Below are positions 1 through 8,591 of a stretch of DNA of 64,000 bases, piece after piece (the stretch's first letter is position 1; every line of letters begins with the position of its first letter). The position numbers and the translations under genes are program-made. Below the pieces are notes generated by a model. The model searched no databases. It was not told the DNA's origin and was given only the letters and a program-made list of their open reading frames with translations. The stretch is from the NCBI GenBank assembly GCA_018672315.1, contig CP076053.1, positions 2,653,827 through 2,717,826 on the forward strand. Direction: 5' to 3'. This DNA is from Nocardioidaceae bacterium. GTDB lineage: Bacteria; Actinomycetota; Actinomycetes; Propionibacteriales; Nocardioidaceae.

Positions 1-1
1 C

Positions 2-301
2 GTGCCCGAGCCGCGGCCCGAGCTCGCCGCCGCGCCGACGGAGGCGCTCGTACGCTTCGGCCGCTCGGGCCTGGAGCTGCGCTGCCCGCCCGGCACCACC
101 GTGCTCGAGGCCGCCCAGCAGGCCGGGCTCGCGATCCCGTCCTCGTGCGGAGCCGGCCTCTGCGGCACCTGCAAGATCACGCTGCTCGACGGCCGCGTCG
201 ACATGTCCCACAGCGGCGGCATCCGCCCGCGCGAGATCGCGGCCGGAGCCTTCCTGCCGTGCTGCTCGACCCCCGACGGCGACATCGTCGTCGACGCCTG
301 A
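2..301 (+). CDS. C-terminal 2Fe-2S ferredoxin domain of an oxidoreductase (5'-partial)
   Basis: Plant-type [2Fe-2S] ferredoxin domain. Cluster ligands are Cys49, Cys54 and Cys57 (C-x4-C-x2-C) with the fourth at Cys87, counting from the GTG at base 2. The reading frame is open to the window edge, so this is probably the tail of a longer reductase with FAD and NAD domains upstream. The GGIRPREI stretch before the last Cys resembles the end of GbcB/vanillate-demethylase-type reductases that pass electrons from NAD(P)H to a Rieske oxygenase. It ends 21 bases before a DAO-family flavoenzyme, a pairing seen in glycine-betaine/sarcosine demethylation loci. The substrate is not determinable here. A free-standing ferredoxin starting at base 2 is less likely. 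Confidence 0.7.
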   Translation: MPEPRPELAAAPTEALVRFGRSGLELRCPPGTTVLEAAQQAGLAIPSSCGAGLCGTCKITLLDGRVDMSHSGGIRPREIAAGAFLPCCSTPDGDIVVDA

Positions 302-322
302 CCACGACCCGCGAGGACCCCC

Positions 323-1675
323 ATGACCAGCAGCCCCACCACCCCCACCAGCTCCCACGCCCTGACCGCCGACGCCGTCGTCGTCGGCTCCGGCGTGATC
401 GGCTCCGCCGTCGCCCTCGAGCTCGCCCGCGGCGGTCGTGACGTGCTCGTGCTCGACAAGGGCCCCGGGGCCGGGCACGGCTCCACGAGCGCGTCGAGCG
501 CGGTGATCCGGTTCCTCTACTCCACCTTCGACACCGTCGCCACCTCCTGGGAGGCGAAGTTCATGTGGGAGCAGTGGGCCGACCACCTGGGTGTGGCCGA
601 CCTCCCGGCCCCCGAGGCGCCGGCGCTGTCGCGGTTCCACCGCACCGGCATGCTGCACCTCGACGTGCCCGCCGTACCCCTGGAGGCCAGCCGGGATCTG
701 CTGCGGGCGGCCGGGGTGCCCTTCGAGTACCTCGACGCCGCCGCCCTCGCCGCCCGGTTCCCGCACCTCGACACCGGGGCGTACTGGCCGAACAAGCCGG
801 TGGAGTCCGAGGAGTTCTGGGAGGACGCCCCGGCCACCCTCGGCGCGCTGTACACCCCCGACGCCGGCTACATGGACGACCCGCGCCTCGCGGCCGACAA
901 CCTCGCGTACGCCGCCCGGCACCACGGTGCCCGCACCGCCTACCGGGCCGAGGTCGTGGCGGTGGAGCAGCGGGGGAGCACCTGGCACCTCGACCTCGCC
1001 GACGGACGCCGGGTCGAGGCGCCCGTCGTGGTCAACGCGGCCGGACCCTGGTCGGGGGCGTTCAACGCCATGGCCGGGATCGGGTCGGACTTCACCATCG
1101 GGGTGCGCCCGCTGCGCCAGGAGGTGCACCAGGTGACGCAGCCGCCCGGCTACGGCACCGACGCGGCCCCCGGGCCCGGTGTCTTCGACATCGACCTCGG
1201 CACGTACATGCGTCCGGGCCCCGCGGGCGCCTGGGTCGTGGGCGGCACCGAGCCGCACTGCGACCCCTTCGACTGGGTCGAGAAGCCCGAGGACGCCGCC
1301 CCCCACGTGACCACCGCCCGGCACACCGCGCAGGTGATGCGGGCCGCCCGCCGGCTGCCCGAGCTCGGGGTGCCGAACCAGCCGCGCGGTGTCGTCGGGG
1401 TCTACGACGTCGCCGACGACTGGACGCCGATCTACGACCGCACCGAGGCGCCCGGCTTCTACGTCGCGATGGGCACCAGCGGCAACCAGTTCAAGAACGC
1501 TCCGATCGCGGGCTGCTTCCTGGCCGCGATCGTCGACGCCGTCGAGGACGGCGCCGACCACGATGCCGAGCCGGTCACCTACGTGGGTGCGCACACCGGT
1601 CTCAAGATCGACCTCGGGGCGTTCTCGCGGAAGCGGCCGGTCAACGACTCCAGCACCCGGACCGTGCTCGGGTGA
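323..1675 (+). CDS. FAD-dependent oxidoreductase, DAO family
   Basis: A 450-residue flavoenzyme with an N-terminal Rossmann dinucleotide fold (GSGVIG at residues 22-27, with an acidic end to beta-2 in VLDKG) and the DAO-type layout of sarcosine/glycine oxidases and dimethylglycine dehydrogenase-like proteins. A conserved C-terminal GTSGNQFKNAP stretch near the flavin is visible. It should oxidise a C-N or related bond and pass electrons to O2 or a carrier. The ATG at 323 follows the ferredoxin-domain gene by 21 bases, with an AGGA-type ribosome site in GCGAGGACCCCC. The pairing suggests joint work on N-methylated amines, but this is inference from context; no specificity residues were checked. 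Confidence 0.85.
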   Translation: MTSSPTTPTSSHALTADAVVVGSGVIGSAVALELARGGRDVLVLDKGPGAGHGSTSASSAVIRFLYSTFDTVATSWEAKFMWEQWADHLGVADLPAPEAPALSRFHRTGMLHLDVPAVPLEASRDLLRAAGVPFEYLDAAALAARFPHLDTGAYWPNKPVESEEFWEDAPATLGALYTPDAGYMDDPRLAADNLAYAARHHGARTAYRAEVVAVEQRGSTWHLDLADGRRVEAPVVVNAAGPWSGAFNAMAGIGSDFTIGVRPLRQEVHQVTQPPGYGTDAAPGPGVFDIDLGTYMRPGPAGAWVVGGTEPHCDPFDWVEKPEDAAPHVTTARHTAQVMRAARRLPELGVPNQPRGVVGVYDVADDWTPIYDRTEAPGFYVAMGTSGNQFKNAPIAGCFLAAIVDAVEDGADHDAEPVTYVGAHTGLKIDLGAFSRKRPVNDSSTRTVLG

Positions 1676-1702
1676 GCCGTTGAGGCTGTCTACCCTTCTC
1701 GG

Positions 1703-3103
1703 GTGAGTGATCCTGCCGCGTCCGGTGCCGGCCCCGCGGGTGCCTCCGTGGGTGGCTCCGGGGGCGGCTCCGTAGGACGGGGGCGACGGGCGTACGCGGT
1801 GTGGACGGTCGCCGTCGCGGCGTACTTCCTCGCCGTCTTCCACCGCAGCTCCCTGGCGGTGGCGGGGCTGGTCGCGGCGGACCGCTTCGGCATCAGCGCG
1901 AGCCAGCTCGCGACGTTCGTGACGCTTCAGCTGGTCGTGTACGCCGGGCTGCAGGTCCCGGTGGGCCTGCTGGTCGACCGCTTCGGTCCCCGTCGGGTGC
2001 TGGTCGCGGGCGCGGTCCTCATGACGGTCTCGCAGGCGGCGTTCGCGTTCGCGGACTCCTACGCCGCCGCGCTCGTCGCGCGGGCCTTCGTCGGGGTCGG
2101 CGACGCGTTGACGTTCATCTGCGTGCTGCGGCTGGTTGCGACCTGGTTCGACGGGCGACGCGTCCCGGTGGTCACGCAGCTGACGGCGGTGATCGGTCAG
2201 GGCGGGGCGCTCGTGGCGGCGGTGCCGATGACGTACGCGCTCGCGCAGCTGGGGTGGACCCCCGCCTACCTGACCGCGGCCCTCGCCGGGGTGCTGGTGA
2301 CCGTGCTGCTGCTGCTCGTGGTGCGCGACGCCCCGGGCGCGCGGTCGGTCTCCGGTCAGGCGCTCTCGCTCGCGCAGGTGCGCGGCAGCCTCGCCGCCTC
2401 CTGGGCCCACCCCGGGACCCGGCTGGGGTTCTGGATGCACTTCGTCACGCAGTTCTCCGCGACGACGCTGGGGTTGCTGTGGGGCTACCCCTTCTTCGTG
2501 CGCGGGGAGGGGCGTACGCCGGCCGAGGCCGGACTGCTTCTCAGCATCATGGTCGTCGCCGTCATCGCCGCGGGGCCGCTGCTGGGCATGCGGACGGCCG
2601 CCCGTCCCTGGCAGCGCTCGAACCTCGTGCTCGGCATCGTCGCGGCGATCGTCGTGACGTGGACCGTCGTGCTGCTGTGGCCCGGGCCCGCGCCCTTCTG
2701 GCTCCTGGTCGTGCTCGTCGTCGTCGCCGGCATCGGCGGGCCGGCTTCGGTGATCGGCTTCGACCTGGCGCGGACGTCGAACCCGGCCGAGCGCGTCGCG
2801 AGCGCGACGGGCGTGGTGAACCAGGGCGGCTTCACCGCGAGCCTGGTGCTCGTGGTGGTGATCGGGCTGCTGCTGGACTGGCAGACGCCCGGGACCTCGG
2901 ACGCGTACACCCCGGAGGCGTTCAAGGTCGCCATGAGCTTCCAGTACGTGCTGTGGACGCTCGGGCTCGTGCAGGTGTGGCGGTGGCGGCAGAAGGCGCG
3001 GGCCTACCTGCGCGACGAGGACCCGGACTGGGTTGCGGCGCAGCTCGCTCTCGCCAGACCGTGGCGTCCCGCGCGGCGACGGACGCGCGACGAGCCGTCC
3101 TGA
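1703..3103 (+). CDS. MFS transporter
   Basis: A 466-residue, 12-helix major facilitator. The loop between helices 2 and 3 has the family motif G-x-L-x-D-R-x-G-x-R (GLLVDRFGPRRV near residues 90-100), and a long cytoplasmic loop splits the protein in two halves. An uncharged Gly/Ser/Ala-rich tail of about 25 residues precedes the first helix. The start is GTG at 1703, only 27 bases after the oxidase stop, so it is probably the third gene of the same unit. It may import the substrate of the upstream flavoenzyme or export a product. The arrangement resembles the UhpC/GlpT-like branch, but I would not name a substrate. Confidence 0.85.
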   Translation: MSDPAASGAGPAGASVGGSGGGSVGRGRRAYAVWTVAVAAYFLAVFHRSSLAVAGLVAADRFGISASQLATFVTLQLVVYAGLQVPVGLLVDRFGPRRVLVAGAVLMTVSQAAFAFADSYAAALVARAFVGVGDALTFICVLRLVATWFDGRRVPVVTQLTAVIGQGGALVAAVPMTYALAQLGWTPAYLTAALAGVLVTVLLLLVVRDAPGARSVSGQALSLAQVRGSLAASWAHPGTRLGFWMHFVTQFSATTLGLLWGYPFFVRGEGRTPAEAGLLLSIMVVAVIAAGPLLGMRTAARPWQRSNLVLGIVAAIVVTWTVVLLWPGPAPFWLLVVLVVVAGIGGPASVIGFDLARTSNPAERVASATGVVNQGGFTASLVLVVVIGLLLDWQTPGTSDAYTPEAFKVAMSFQYVLWTLGLVQVWRWRQKARAYLRDEDPDWVAAQLALARPWRPARRRTRDEPS

Positions 3104-3158
3104 CCTGTGCCGCCGGCGCGGGCGGAGTTGTCGGGGGCGTGGGCCAGACTGGGCCCTG

Positions 3159-4526
3159 ATGGATGCCTGGTCCCGCGCCCGTGCGCTCGCTGCTGCGCCG
3201 GACGAGGGCGTACGCGCCGCGGCGATCGCTCTCGCGCGCCCCGGCCCGTGGTCGGGCACGGGCGCCTCGGAGACCCTGCTGTGGGGGCGGTGCCAGGGCA
3301 CGGGCGGCGATCCGTACCAGGTGAGCATCGACGTGGCCGCGCCTGCGTGCCGGTGCTCGTGCCCCAGCCGCAAGCACCCGTGCAAGCACGCCGTTGCGCT
3401 GCTTCTGCTCTGGAGCGAGGGGTTGCTGCGCGCCGGGGAGGAGCTGCCGCTGGACGACCCTGCCCGACGCCGCGCCCGGACCCTCGCCGAGAGGGCACGA
3501 AATCGCGCCGAGAGGGCACAGAATCACGCCGAGGGGGCGGAGACCGCCCGCGAGCCCACCACGCAGCGACCTGTCAAGGACACCCCGGCCCAGGCCAAGC
3601 GTCGTGAGGCCCGGCTGGAGCTGATGACCTCCGGGTTGGCCGAGCTCGAGCTGTGGCTGGAGGACCTCGTCCGCGGTGGGCTGGCCGAGGCGCGCGGGCG
3701 CCCGTACGCGTTCTGGGACGCCGCGGCCGCGCGGCTCGTCGACGCCCAGGTGCCGCGGTTGGCCGATGAGATGCGACGGCTGGCCGAGCAGCTGCCGCAA
3801 CGGTCCGACTGGGCCGACCTCCTGCTGCCCGCCGTCGGGCGGTGGTGGGCGGCGACGCAGGTCTGGCAGCGGCGTACGCGTCTGTCCCCGGCCCAGATGG
3901 GGGACCTGCGGGCGGTGCTCGGGTGGTCGTACGCCACCGCCGAGGTGCTGGCCGCCGACGCCGTCGAGGACGACTGGGTCGTGCTCGGGGTGCACCACAC
4001 CGACGACGGGCGGGTGCGCGAGCAGCGCACCTGGATGTGGGGCGAGCAGACCCACGAGACGGTCGTGGTGCTCGACTTCGCCGGTGGGTCGCAGCCGATG
4101 CGGGAGGCCAGGCCGGTCGGGTCGCTGGTGCAGGGGCGGGTGGCGCGCTACCCGGGCTCGACGTTGCGCCGGGCGGTGTTCGCCGAGGCGCCGCTGTCGC
4201 TGGGTCGCCGCACGGCGCTGCCGCGACCCGGGTCGGTGTCCGACCTGCTCGACCGGGCGGCGCAGGCGCGCGAGCGGAACCCGTTCGTGGAGCGGGTGCC
4301 GGGCACCCTCGCGTACGCGGGACTCGAGGTGTCGCACGACCGGCTGCACGTCGTCGACGAGGCCGGCGACGCGCTGGTCGTCGAGGGCGACGCCGCGGCG
4401 TGGGCGTGGATCGCACGGTCGGGGGGCGCGCCCGGACCGGTGTTCGGCGAGCTCGAGGCGGGACGCTTCAGGTTGCTCTCCGCCCTCGTGGAGACGCGTG
4501 GTCGCGAGGAGCTGGTGGCGCTGTGA
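3159..4526 (+). CDS. SWIM zinc-finger protein of a MoxR/VWA module
   Basis: A 455-residue protein with a SWIM zinc finger (CxC...CxH) at residues 64-77: Cys64, Cys66, Cys75, His77. SWIM domains bind DNA or protein, and in MoxR loci they are thought to act as substrate adaptors; compare E. coli YehQ. Residues about 109-129, just after the finger, hold three 7-residue repeats (AERARNR, AERAQNH, AEGAETA) encoded by 21-bp repeat units that also occur outside genes at 15024-15145. I place the start at ATG 3159. An upstream in-frame extension to 3033 overlaps the MFS gene and is Arg-rich, shadow-like sequence. The stop overlaps the next gene by GTGA. First gene of the module. Confidence 0.85.
   Translation: MDAWSRARALAAAPDEGVRAAAIALARPGPWSGTGASETLLWGRCQGTGGDPYQVSIDVAAPACRCSCPSRKHPCKHAVALLLLWSEGLLRAGEELPLDDPARRRARTLAERARNRAERAQNHAEGAETAREPTTQRPVKDTPAQAKRREARLELMTSGLAELELWLEDLVRGGLAEARGRPYAFWDAAAARLVDAQVPRLADEMRRLAEQLPQRSDWADLLLPAVGRWWAATQVWQRRTRLSPAQMGDLRAVLGWSYATAEVLAADAVEDDWVVLGVHHTDDGRVREQRTWMWGEQTHETVVVLDFAGGSQPMREARPVGSLVQGRVARYPGSTLRRAVFAEAPLSLGRRTALPRPGSVSDLLDRAAQARERNPFVERVPGTLAYAGLEVSHDRLHVVDEAGDALVVEGDAAAWAWIARSGGAPGPVFGELEAGRFRLLSALVETRGREELVAL
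3484..3546 (+). repeat. Three in-frame 21-bp repeat units inside the SWIM gene
   Basis: Units begin at 3484, 3505 and 3526, with a shared core GCCGAGAGGGCAC followed by RNAAT. The third is degenerate (GCCGAGGGGGCGG). The same 21-bp unit forms the intergenic array at 15024-15145. Because 21 bases equal seven codons, the units add heptapeptides (consensus AERARNR) without breaking the frame. No third cluster was seen in the window. Confidence 0.85.
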
Positions 4527-6022
4527 ACGACCCCGACCTGGCCTACTGGTGGCACGAGGTCTCCAGCGCGGCGCTGCTCGGCACGGCGCGACGGGGCGTC
4601 CCCGACCCGCCCGACCTCGGGATCGAGGTGTCGGAGCAGGGCGCACGGCGTCTGCTCGACCAGGTCGCCCTGGGCGCGTCGATGAGGTCCCGACCGCCGG
4701 CCGTACGACTGTCGCCACCGCAGCGCGTCGACGTCGCGGCCGAGCAGCGGGCGGCCGCACCCGAGGTGGCCGTGCAGCTGCTGCGGCTGCTGCTGGACAA
4801 CCCGCCGGTTCCCGAGCGGCTGGCCCGCCGGCTCGTCGTGGTGTGGCTGCGGGCGTGCGAGGAGGACTTCTGCCGCGTTCCCGGTGAGGTGCTGCCGCGG
4901 GTGCTCGACGTCGCGTTGCGTGACGCCGCGGTGCGGACGGCGCTGCAGCCCGTGCTCGGCGAGGCCGGCCGCCGCATCTGCGCCATGAACCCCGCGTGGC
5001 AGGTGGCGCTGGAGGACGAGGGCGCGGCCCCCACGTACGCCTGCTGGCGCGACCTGCCGCTGCCCCGTCGGGTGGAGGCCTTCGAGAGGCTGCGGCTCCG
5101 CGATCCCGCTGCTGCCCGTGGGTGGCTGGAGGCCTGCTGGGACGAGGAGCCCGGCCGCGTACGCGCCGCCCTGCTGCCGGTCCTGAAGCACGGTCTGGGA
5201 GCAAACGACGAAGCTCTCGCGGAGAGGGCGCTGGACGACCGGTCGCCCGCGGCGCGGGAGACGGCGTGGCGGCTGCTGGACGGTCTGCCTGCCTCGGCCC
5301 GGGCCGCCCGCGCCCGAGCGGCCCTGGAGCCGCTGGTGTCGTCCTCGCGCTCGCTCGGCCGTCGCCGCCTGAGCGTCGAGGACCCGCCCGAACCCGATGC
5401 CGCGGGCCGTCGGGACGGTCTCGCGACGGCGGCGCCGCGAGGTGTCGACCCGGCGCGGTGGCGCGTCCGCGTCCTCGTCGCCGCCGCCCCGCTCGCGACG
5501 TTGGGCGAGGCGACCGGGTGGACACCGGCCCAGGTGGTCGCGGCCGCGGACGACGACGTGGTCGCGGGGCTCGTCCACGGCGCCGTCGCCGAGGGTGGCG
5601 AGGGCAGCGAGGCGGGCCGTGTCTGGTGCGAGCCGTTGCTGGAGCGCGTCTGGGAGCCCCGCCTGCTGGCCCTGCTCGACGAGGGGTCCCGGTCACGGCT
5701 TGCGGTCGCCCACCTCGGCTCGATCGTCCGCGACGGCGAGGTCGAGGCGCTGCGACGGGTCGGGGACACGGTCGTGGAGCTGAGCGGCCGGTGGCCCGAC
5801 GGACTCGCGCGCGCGGTGACGGGGGCGCTCATGCACCCGTCCGTCCGCGCCGAGGACGTGCGCGAGCTGATCCCCGTGCTGCTCGAGCGCCTGCCGCGCT
5901 CCGCGCTCGACCTGCTCGTGAAGGCGCACGCGTTGCGTCTCTCGCAGGCCCACGTCGCGGCGCTCGACGACGTGCGGCGAGGCATCGAGATGCGGGGCAC
6001 GATCGCGCAGGCGTTCCGATGA
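4523..6022 (+). CDS. DUF5691 family protein
   Basis: A 499-residue, Ala/Leu/Arg-rich, all-helical protein of the type found next to SWIM, MoxR and DUF5682 genes and annotated DUF5691; a HEAT-like repeat fold is plausible. The N-terminus reads NDPDLAYWWHEVSSAALLGTAR, and the conserved start with a buried GTARR stretch fits the family. No catalytic motif is visible. The start is the GTG at 4523, which overlaps the SWIM gene stop (GTGA) and suggests translational coupling. It ends in an ATGA overlap with the next gene. Its role is probably as a scaffold or substrate-presenting partner of the MoxR ATPase (inference). Confidence 0.75.
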   Translation: MNDPDLAYWWHEVSSAALLGTARRGVPDPPDLGIEVSEQGARRLLDQVALGASMRSRPPAVRLSPPQRVDVAAEQRAAAPEVAVQLLRLLLDNPPVPERLARRLVVVWLRACEEDFCRVPGEVLPRVLDVALRDAAVRTALQPVLGEAGRRICAMNPAWQVALEDEGAAPTYACWRDLPLPRRVEAFERLRLRDPAAARGWLEACWDEEPGRVRAALLPVLKHGLGANDEALAERALDDRSPAARETAWRLLDGLPASARAARARAALEPLVSSSRSLGRRRLSVEDPPEPDAAGRRDGLATAAPRGVDPARWRVRVLVAAAPLATLGEATGWTPAQVVAAADDDVVAGLVHGAVAEGGEGSEAGRVWCEPLLERVWEPRLLALLDEGSRSRLAVAHLGSIVRDGEVEALRRVGDTVVELSGRWPDGLARAVTGALMHPSVRAEDVRELIPVLLERLPRSALDLLVKAHALRLSQAHVAALDDVRRGIEMRGTIAQAFR

Positions 6023-6570
6023 CCTGGGTGTTCCCGACGGTCACCTCGGTCGTGTTCGTGCTGCTGGCGCTCTGGTCGCGCAACCAGCCGGCCGATCGGC
6101 TGCGCCGTGCCGTGAAGGAGGACCCCGACATCGGCAGGTCCCTGGTCCGGTCGGCGCGCGGCACGACCGGTCGGGTGCTGGCCGTCTTCCTCGGGGTCGG
6201 CTTCCTCGGCACTGCTGCTGCCCTGCTCGTCGCGGGGGACCTGGCCGGTCTGCTGTACGCGCTGCTGGCGGCGACCTGGCTGTGGTCGCGGGCCGAGTCC
6301 CGGTGGCTGGCAGGGCGCGTCGGTGGGCTGCTCAGGGAGCCGTACGCGCCGACCGTGCAGGACCGGCTGCGCGACCGCTTCTCCGCGGGGTGGGCCGTCA
6401 TCGCGCTCTCGGCGCTCACGACGGCGCAGCTGCTGGGATTCGACAGCGAGCCGACCTGGCAGCTCGTGACGAGCGGCGTGCTCCTCGTGGTCACGTTCGC
6501 CGCGGGCGTCGCCGCCGTGTGGTCCCAGGCCTGGGTGTTCTCGGAGCGTCGGTGGTCTCGTGGAGGATGA
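6019..6570 (+). CDS. Small membrane protein in the MoxR module
   Basis: A 183-residue protein with about five hydrophobic helices: the N-terminus (residues 1-18), a pair around 55-90, and a pair around 125-165. They are separated by charged loops rich in Arg and Asp. I recognise no family. It starts at ATG 6019 overlapping the DUF5691 stop by four bases and ends just past the MoxR ribosome-binding site, so it sits inside the operon. It could tether the ATPase complex to the membrane, but nothing in the sequence shows this. Confidence 0.75.
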   Translation: MTWVFPTVTSVVFVLLALWSRNQPADRLRRAVKEDPDIGRSLVRSARGTTGRVLAVFLGVGFLGTAAALLVAGDLAGLLYALLAATWLWSRAESRWLAGRVGGLLREPYAPTVQDRLRDRFSAGWAVIALSALTTAQLLGFDSEPTWQLVTSGVLLVVTFAAGVAAVWSQAWVFSERRWSRGG

Positions 6571-6574
6571 GGAC

Positions 6575-7705
6575 ATGAGCACGGGGGAGCAGCACAGCGA
6601 CGTCGAGGTGCCCGGCGAGATCCTGCGTGAGCGCGCCGAGCAGGCGTACGCCGACGAGCTCGCCGCCCTGGCCGAGGTCGACGACCGGCCGCGTCCGCCG
6701 CAGTGGCGGCTGAGTCCGTGGGCCGTCACGACGTACCTGATGGGTGGCACGCTGGCGGACGGCACCGAGATCAGCCCGAAGTACGTCGGCTCGCGCCGCC
6801 TGATCGAGGTGGCGGTCTCCTCGCTGGTCACCGACCGGGCGTTGCTGCTGCTCGGCGTGCCGGGCACGGCCAAGACGTGGGTCGCCGAGCACCTCGCCGC
6901 GGCGGTCTCCGGCGACTCCGGGCTGGTGGTGCAGGGCACGGCCGGCACGCCGGAGGAGTCGCTGCGCTACGGCTGGAACTACGCGCGGCTGCTGTCGGAG
7001 GGACCGACCCGTGGGGCCCTGGTGCCCAGCCCGGTGATGCGGGCGATGGAGTCGGGGTCACTCGTACGCATCGAGGAGCTCACCCGCATCCCCGCCGACG
7101 TGCAGGACGCCCTCATCTCGATCCTGTCCGAGAAGTCCCTGCCGATCCCCGAGATCCAGGCCGAGGTGCAGGCACGGCGCGGGTTCAACGTGATCGCGAC
7201 GGCGAACAACCGCGACAAGGGTGTCAACGACCTGTCCTCCGCGCTCAAGCGTCGCTTCAACACCGTCGTGCTGCCGCTCCCTGACTCCCTCGAGGACGAG
7301 GTCACCATCGTCCGCCGGCGCGTGGAGCAGCTCGGCGTCTCGCTCGACCTGCCGGCCGAGCTGGAGTCGCTGGCCCAGGTCGAGCGGGTGGTGACGATCT
7401 TCCGCGAGCTGCGGTCGGGGGCGACGGCCGACCGGCGTACGACGCTCAAGTCGCCGTCGGCGACCCTGTCCACCGCCGAGGCGATCTCGGTGATGACCAA
7501 CGGCGTTGCCCTGTCCGCCCACTTCGGCGACGGCACGGTGGGTGCCGATGACATCGCCGCGGGCCTGGTCGGGGCGATCGTGAAGGACCCGGTCGCCGAC
7601 TCGGTGGTGTGGGGGGAGTACCTCGAGACGGTCGTGAAGGACCGGCCCGAGTGGCGCGACCTCTACCGCGCGTGCCGAGACCTGGGAAGCACGTCGGGGT
7701 CGTGA
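6575..7705 (+). CDS. MoxR-family AAA+ ATPase (YehL-like)
   Basis: A 376-residue AAA+ ATPase. The Walker A site is GVPGTAKTW, the Walker B region reads VRIEELTRIP (a Glu-Glu form of the usual DE), and sensor 1 is in ATANNRDKGVNDL, followed by an arginine-finger region SALKRRFN. These fit the MoxR clade, whose members remodel proteins together with VWA-domain partners. I choose ATG 6575 rather than the in-frame GTG at 6560 because GGAGG at 6562-6566 lies eight bases before it. Neighbours encode SWIM, DUF5691, DUF5682 and VWA proteins, the gene set of the YehL subfamily. Client proteins are unknown. Confidence 0.9.
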   Translation: MSTGEQHSDVEVPGEILRERAEQAYADELAALAEVDDRPRPPQWRLSPWAVTTYLMGGTLADGTEISPKYVGSRRLIEVAVSSLVTDRALLLLGVPGTAKTWVAEHLAAAVSGDSGLVVQGTAGTPEESLRYGWNYARLLSEGPTRGALVPSPVMRAMESGSLVRIEELTRIPADVQDALISILSEKSLPIPEIQAEVQARRGFNVIATANNRDKGVNDLSSALKRRFNTVVLPLPDSLEDEVTIVRRRVEQLGVSLDLPAELESLAQVERVVTIFRELRSGATADRRTTLKSPSATLSTAEAISVMTNGVALSAHFGDGTVGADDIAAGLVGAIVKDPVADSVVWGEYLETVVKDRPEWRDLYRACRDLGSTSGS

Positions 7706-7739
7706 TCCCGGCGCGCCGAGCAGGCGTCCCAGGTGGCCG

Positions 7740-8456
7740 TCAGGTGGCGCGCAACCGTGCGGTCGCGGCCGGAGTGCCCAGCTCGGCGCGGTCCTCCGGA
7801 TGCTCGGCCCAGTGGGCGAGTGCGTCGCGCACGTCGCTGGGGTAGAGGTCGGCGTCGAACGTCGGCACGGTGAACCCGTCGTCGGTCCAGCCCCCGGCGA
7901 CGCTCGCCTCGCTCAGCGGCTCCACCCGCACGGCGCCGTCGGGGGTGAACCGGAGCGGCGCCATCTCCGACCACGCGACAGCCGTCCTCGAGAAGCGACG
8001 ACGACGGCGTACGTGCTCCCGGTCGAGCACGATCTCGGCGCGGAGGAACCACCACAGCAGCGGCAGGATGACGACGAGTGGGGCGTACGCCGTCGGCAGT
8101 GTGGTCCATCTGAACTCCGCCGGGGGGTCGGATCCGCGTGCAATCCGTGATCCCGCCATACCGATGGACAGGGCGAAGACAGTCGCTGCTGCGATCGGAA
8201 GTGGTGACCGTTTCATGGTCATCCGAGGCCCGCGGGCGACGACGTGCCAGTCCGGCCAGCGTCTCGTGAAGACGTTGGCGCCTGAGGCGACCAGCAGGCC
8301 GATGAGCATGATCTCGTTGCCGATGAGCCCGTCGAGGACCAGCACCAGGGCCGCGCAGGCGATGAGCCCCGCCGTGAGCACGCGCGACATCCACCGGGCC
8401 CGATGCTCCCTGCGCCCTCTCTTCTGCATCTCGACGCGCTCGTCTGTCGAGATCAT
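7740..8456 (-). CDS. Membrane protein of unknown function
   Basis: A 238-residue protein with a basic N-terminus (KRGRREHRARW) followed by two hydrophobic helices near residues 25-65, a second pair near 85-135, and a soluble C-terminal domain of about 100 residues. I recognise no family. The C-terminal part resembles PH-like membrane-protein tails (VLDREHVRRRRRFSRTAVAWSEMAPLRF), as in small bPH/YdbT-like proteins, but this is tentative. ATG 8456 is preceded by GGAGGG at a good distance. It is convergent with MoxR and divergent from the DUF5682 gene, so it interrupts the otherwise plus-strand module. Confidence 0.7.
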   Translation of the reverse strand: MISTDERVEMQKRGRREHRARWMSRVLTAGLIACAALVLVLDGLIGNEIMLIGLLVASGANVFTRRWPDWHVVARGPRMTMKRSPLPIAAATVFALSIGMAGSRIARGSDPPAEFRWTTLPTAYAPLVVILPLLWWFLRAEIVLDREHVRRRRRFSRTAVAWSEMAPLRFTPDGAVRVEPLSEASVAGGWTDDGFTVPTFDADLYPSDVRDALAHWAEHPEDRAELGTPAATARLRAT

Positions 8457-8591
8457 GGCGGCCCTCCGAGAGCTGGGTGACGGATCAGGGCAGCAGCGTA
8501 CGACCGCCGACAGAGCCGGTCGAGCGATCGGAGACCGCCGGTGTCGAGCCGTGATCCTGGCCCTGTCGGTGCGGTCGGTCAGGATGGACCC

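Noticed and set aside
2922-5696. A very long minus-strand open frame (924 residues) opposite the SWIM and DUF5691 genes
   Set aside because: It is Arg/Pro-rich, has no domain pattern, and lies antisense to genes with clear motifs and overlap-coupled starts; typical shadow in high-GC DNA.
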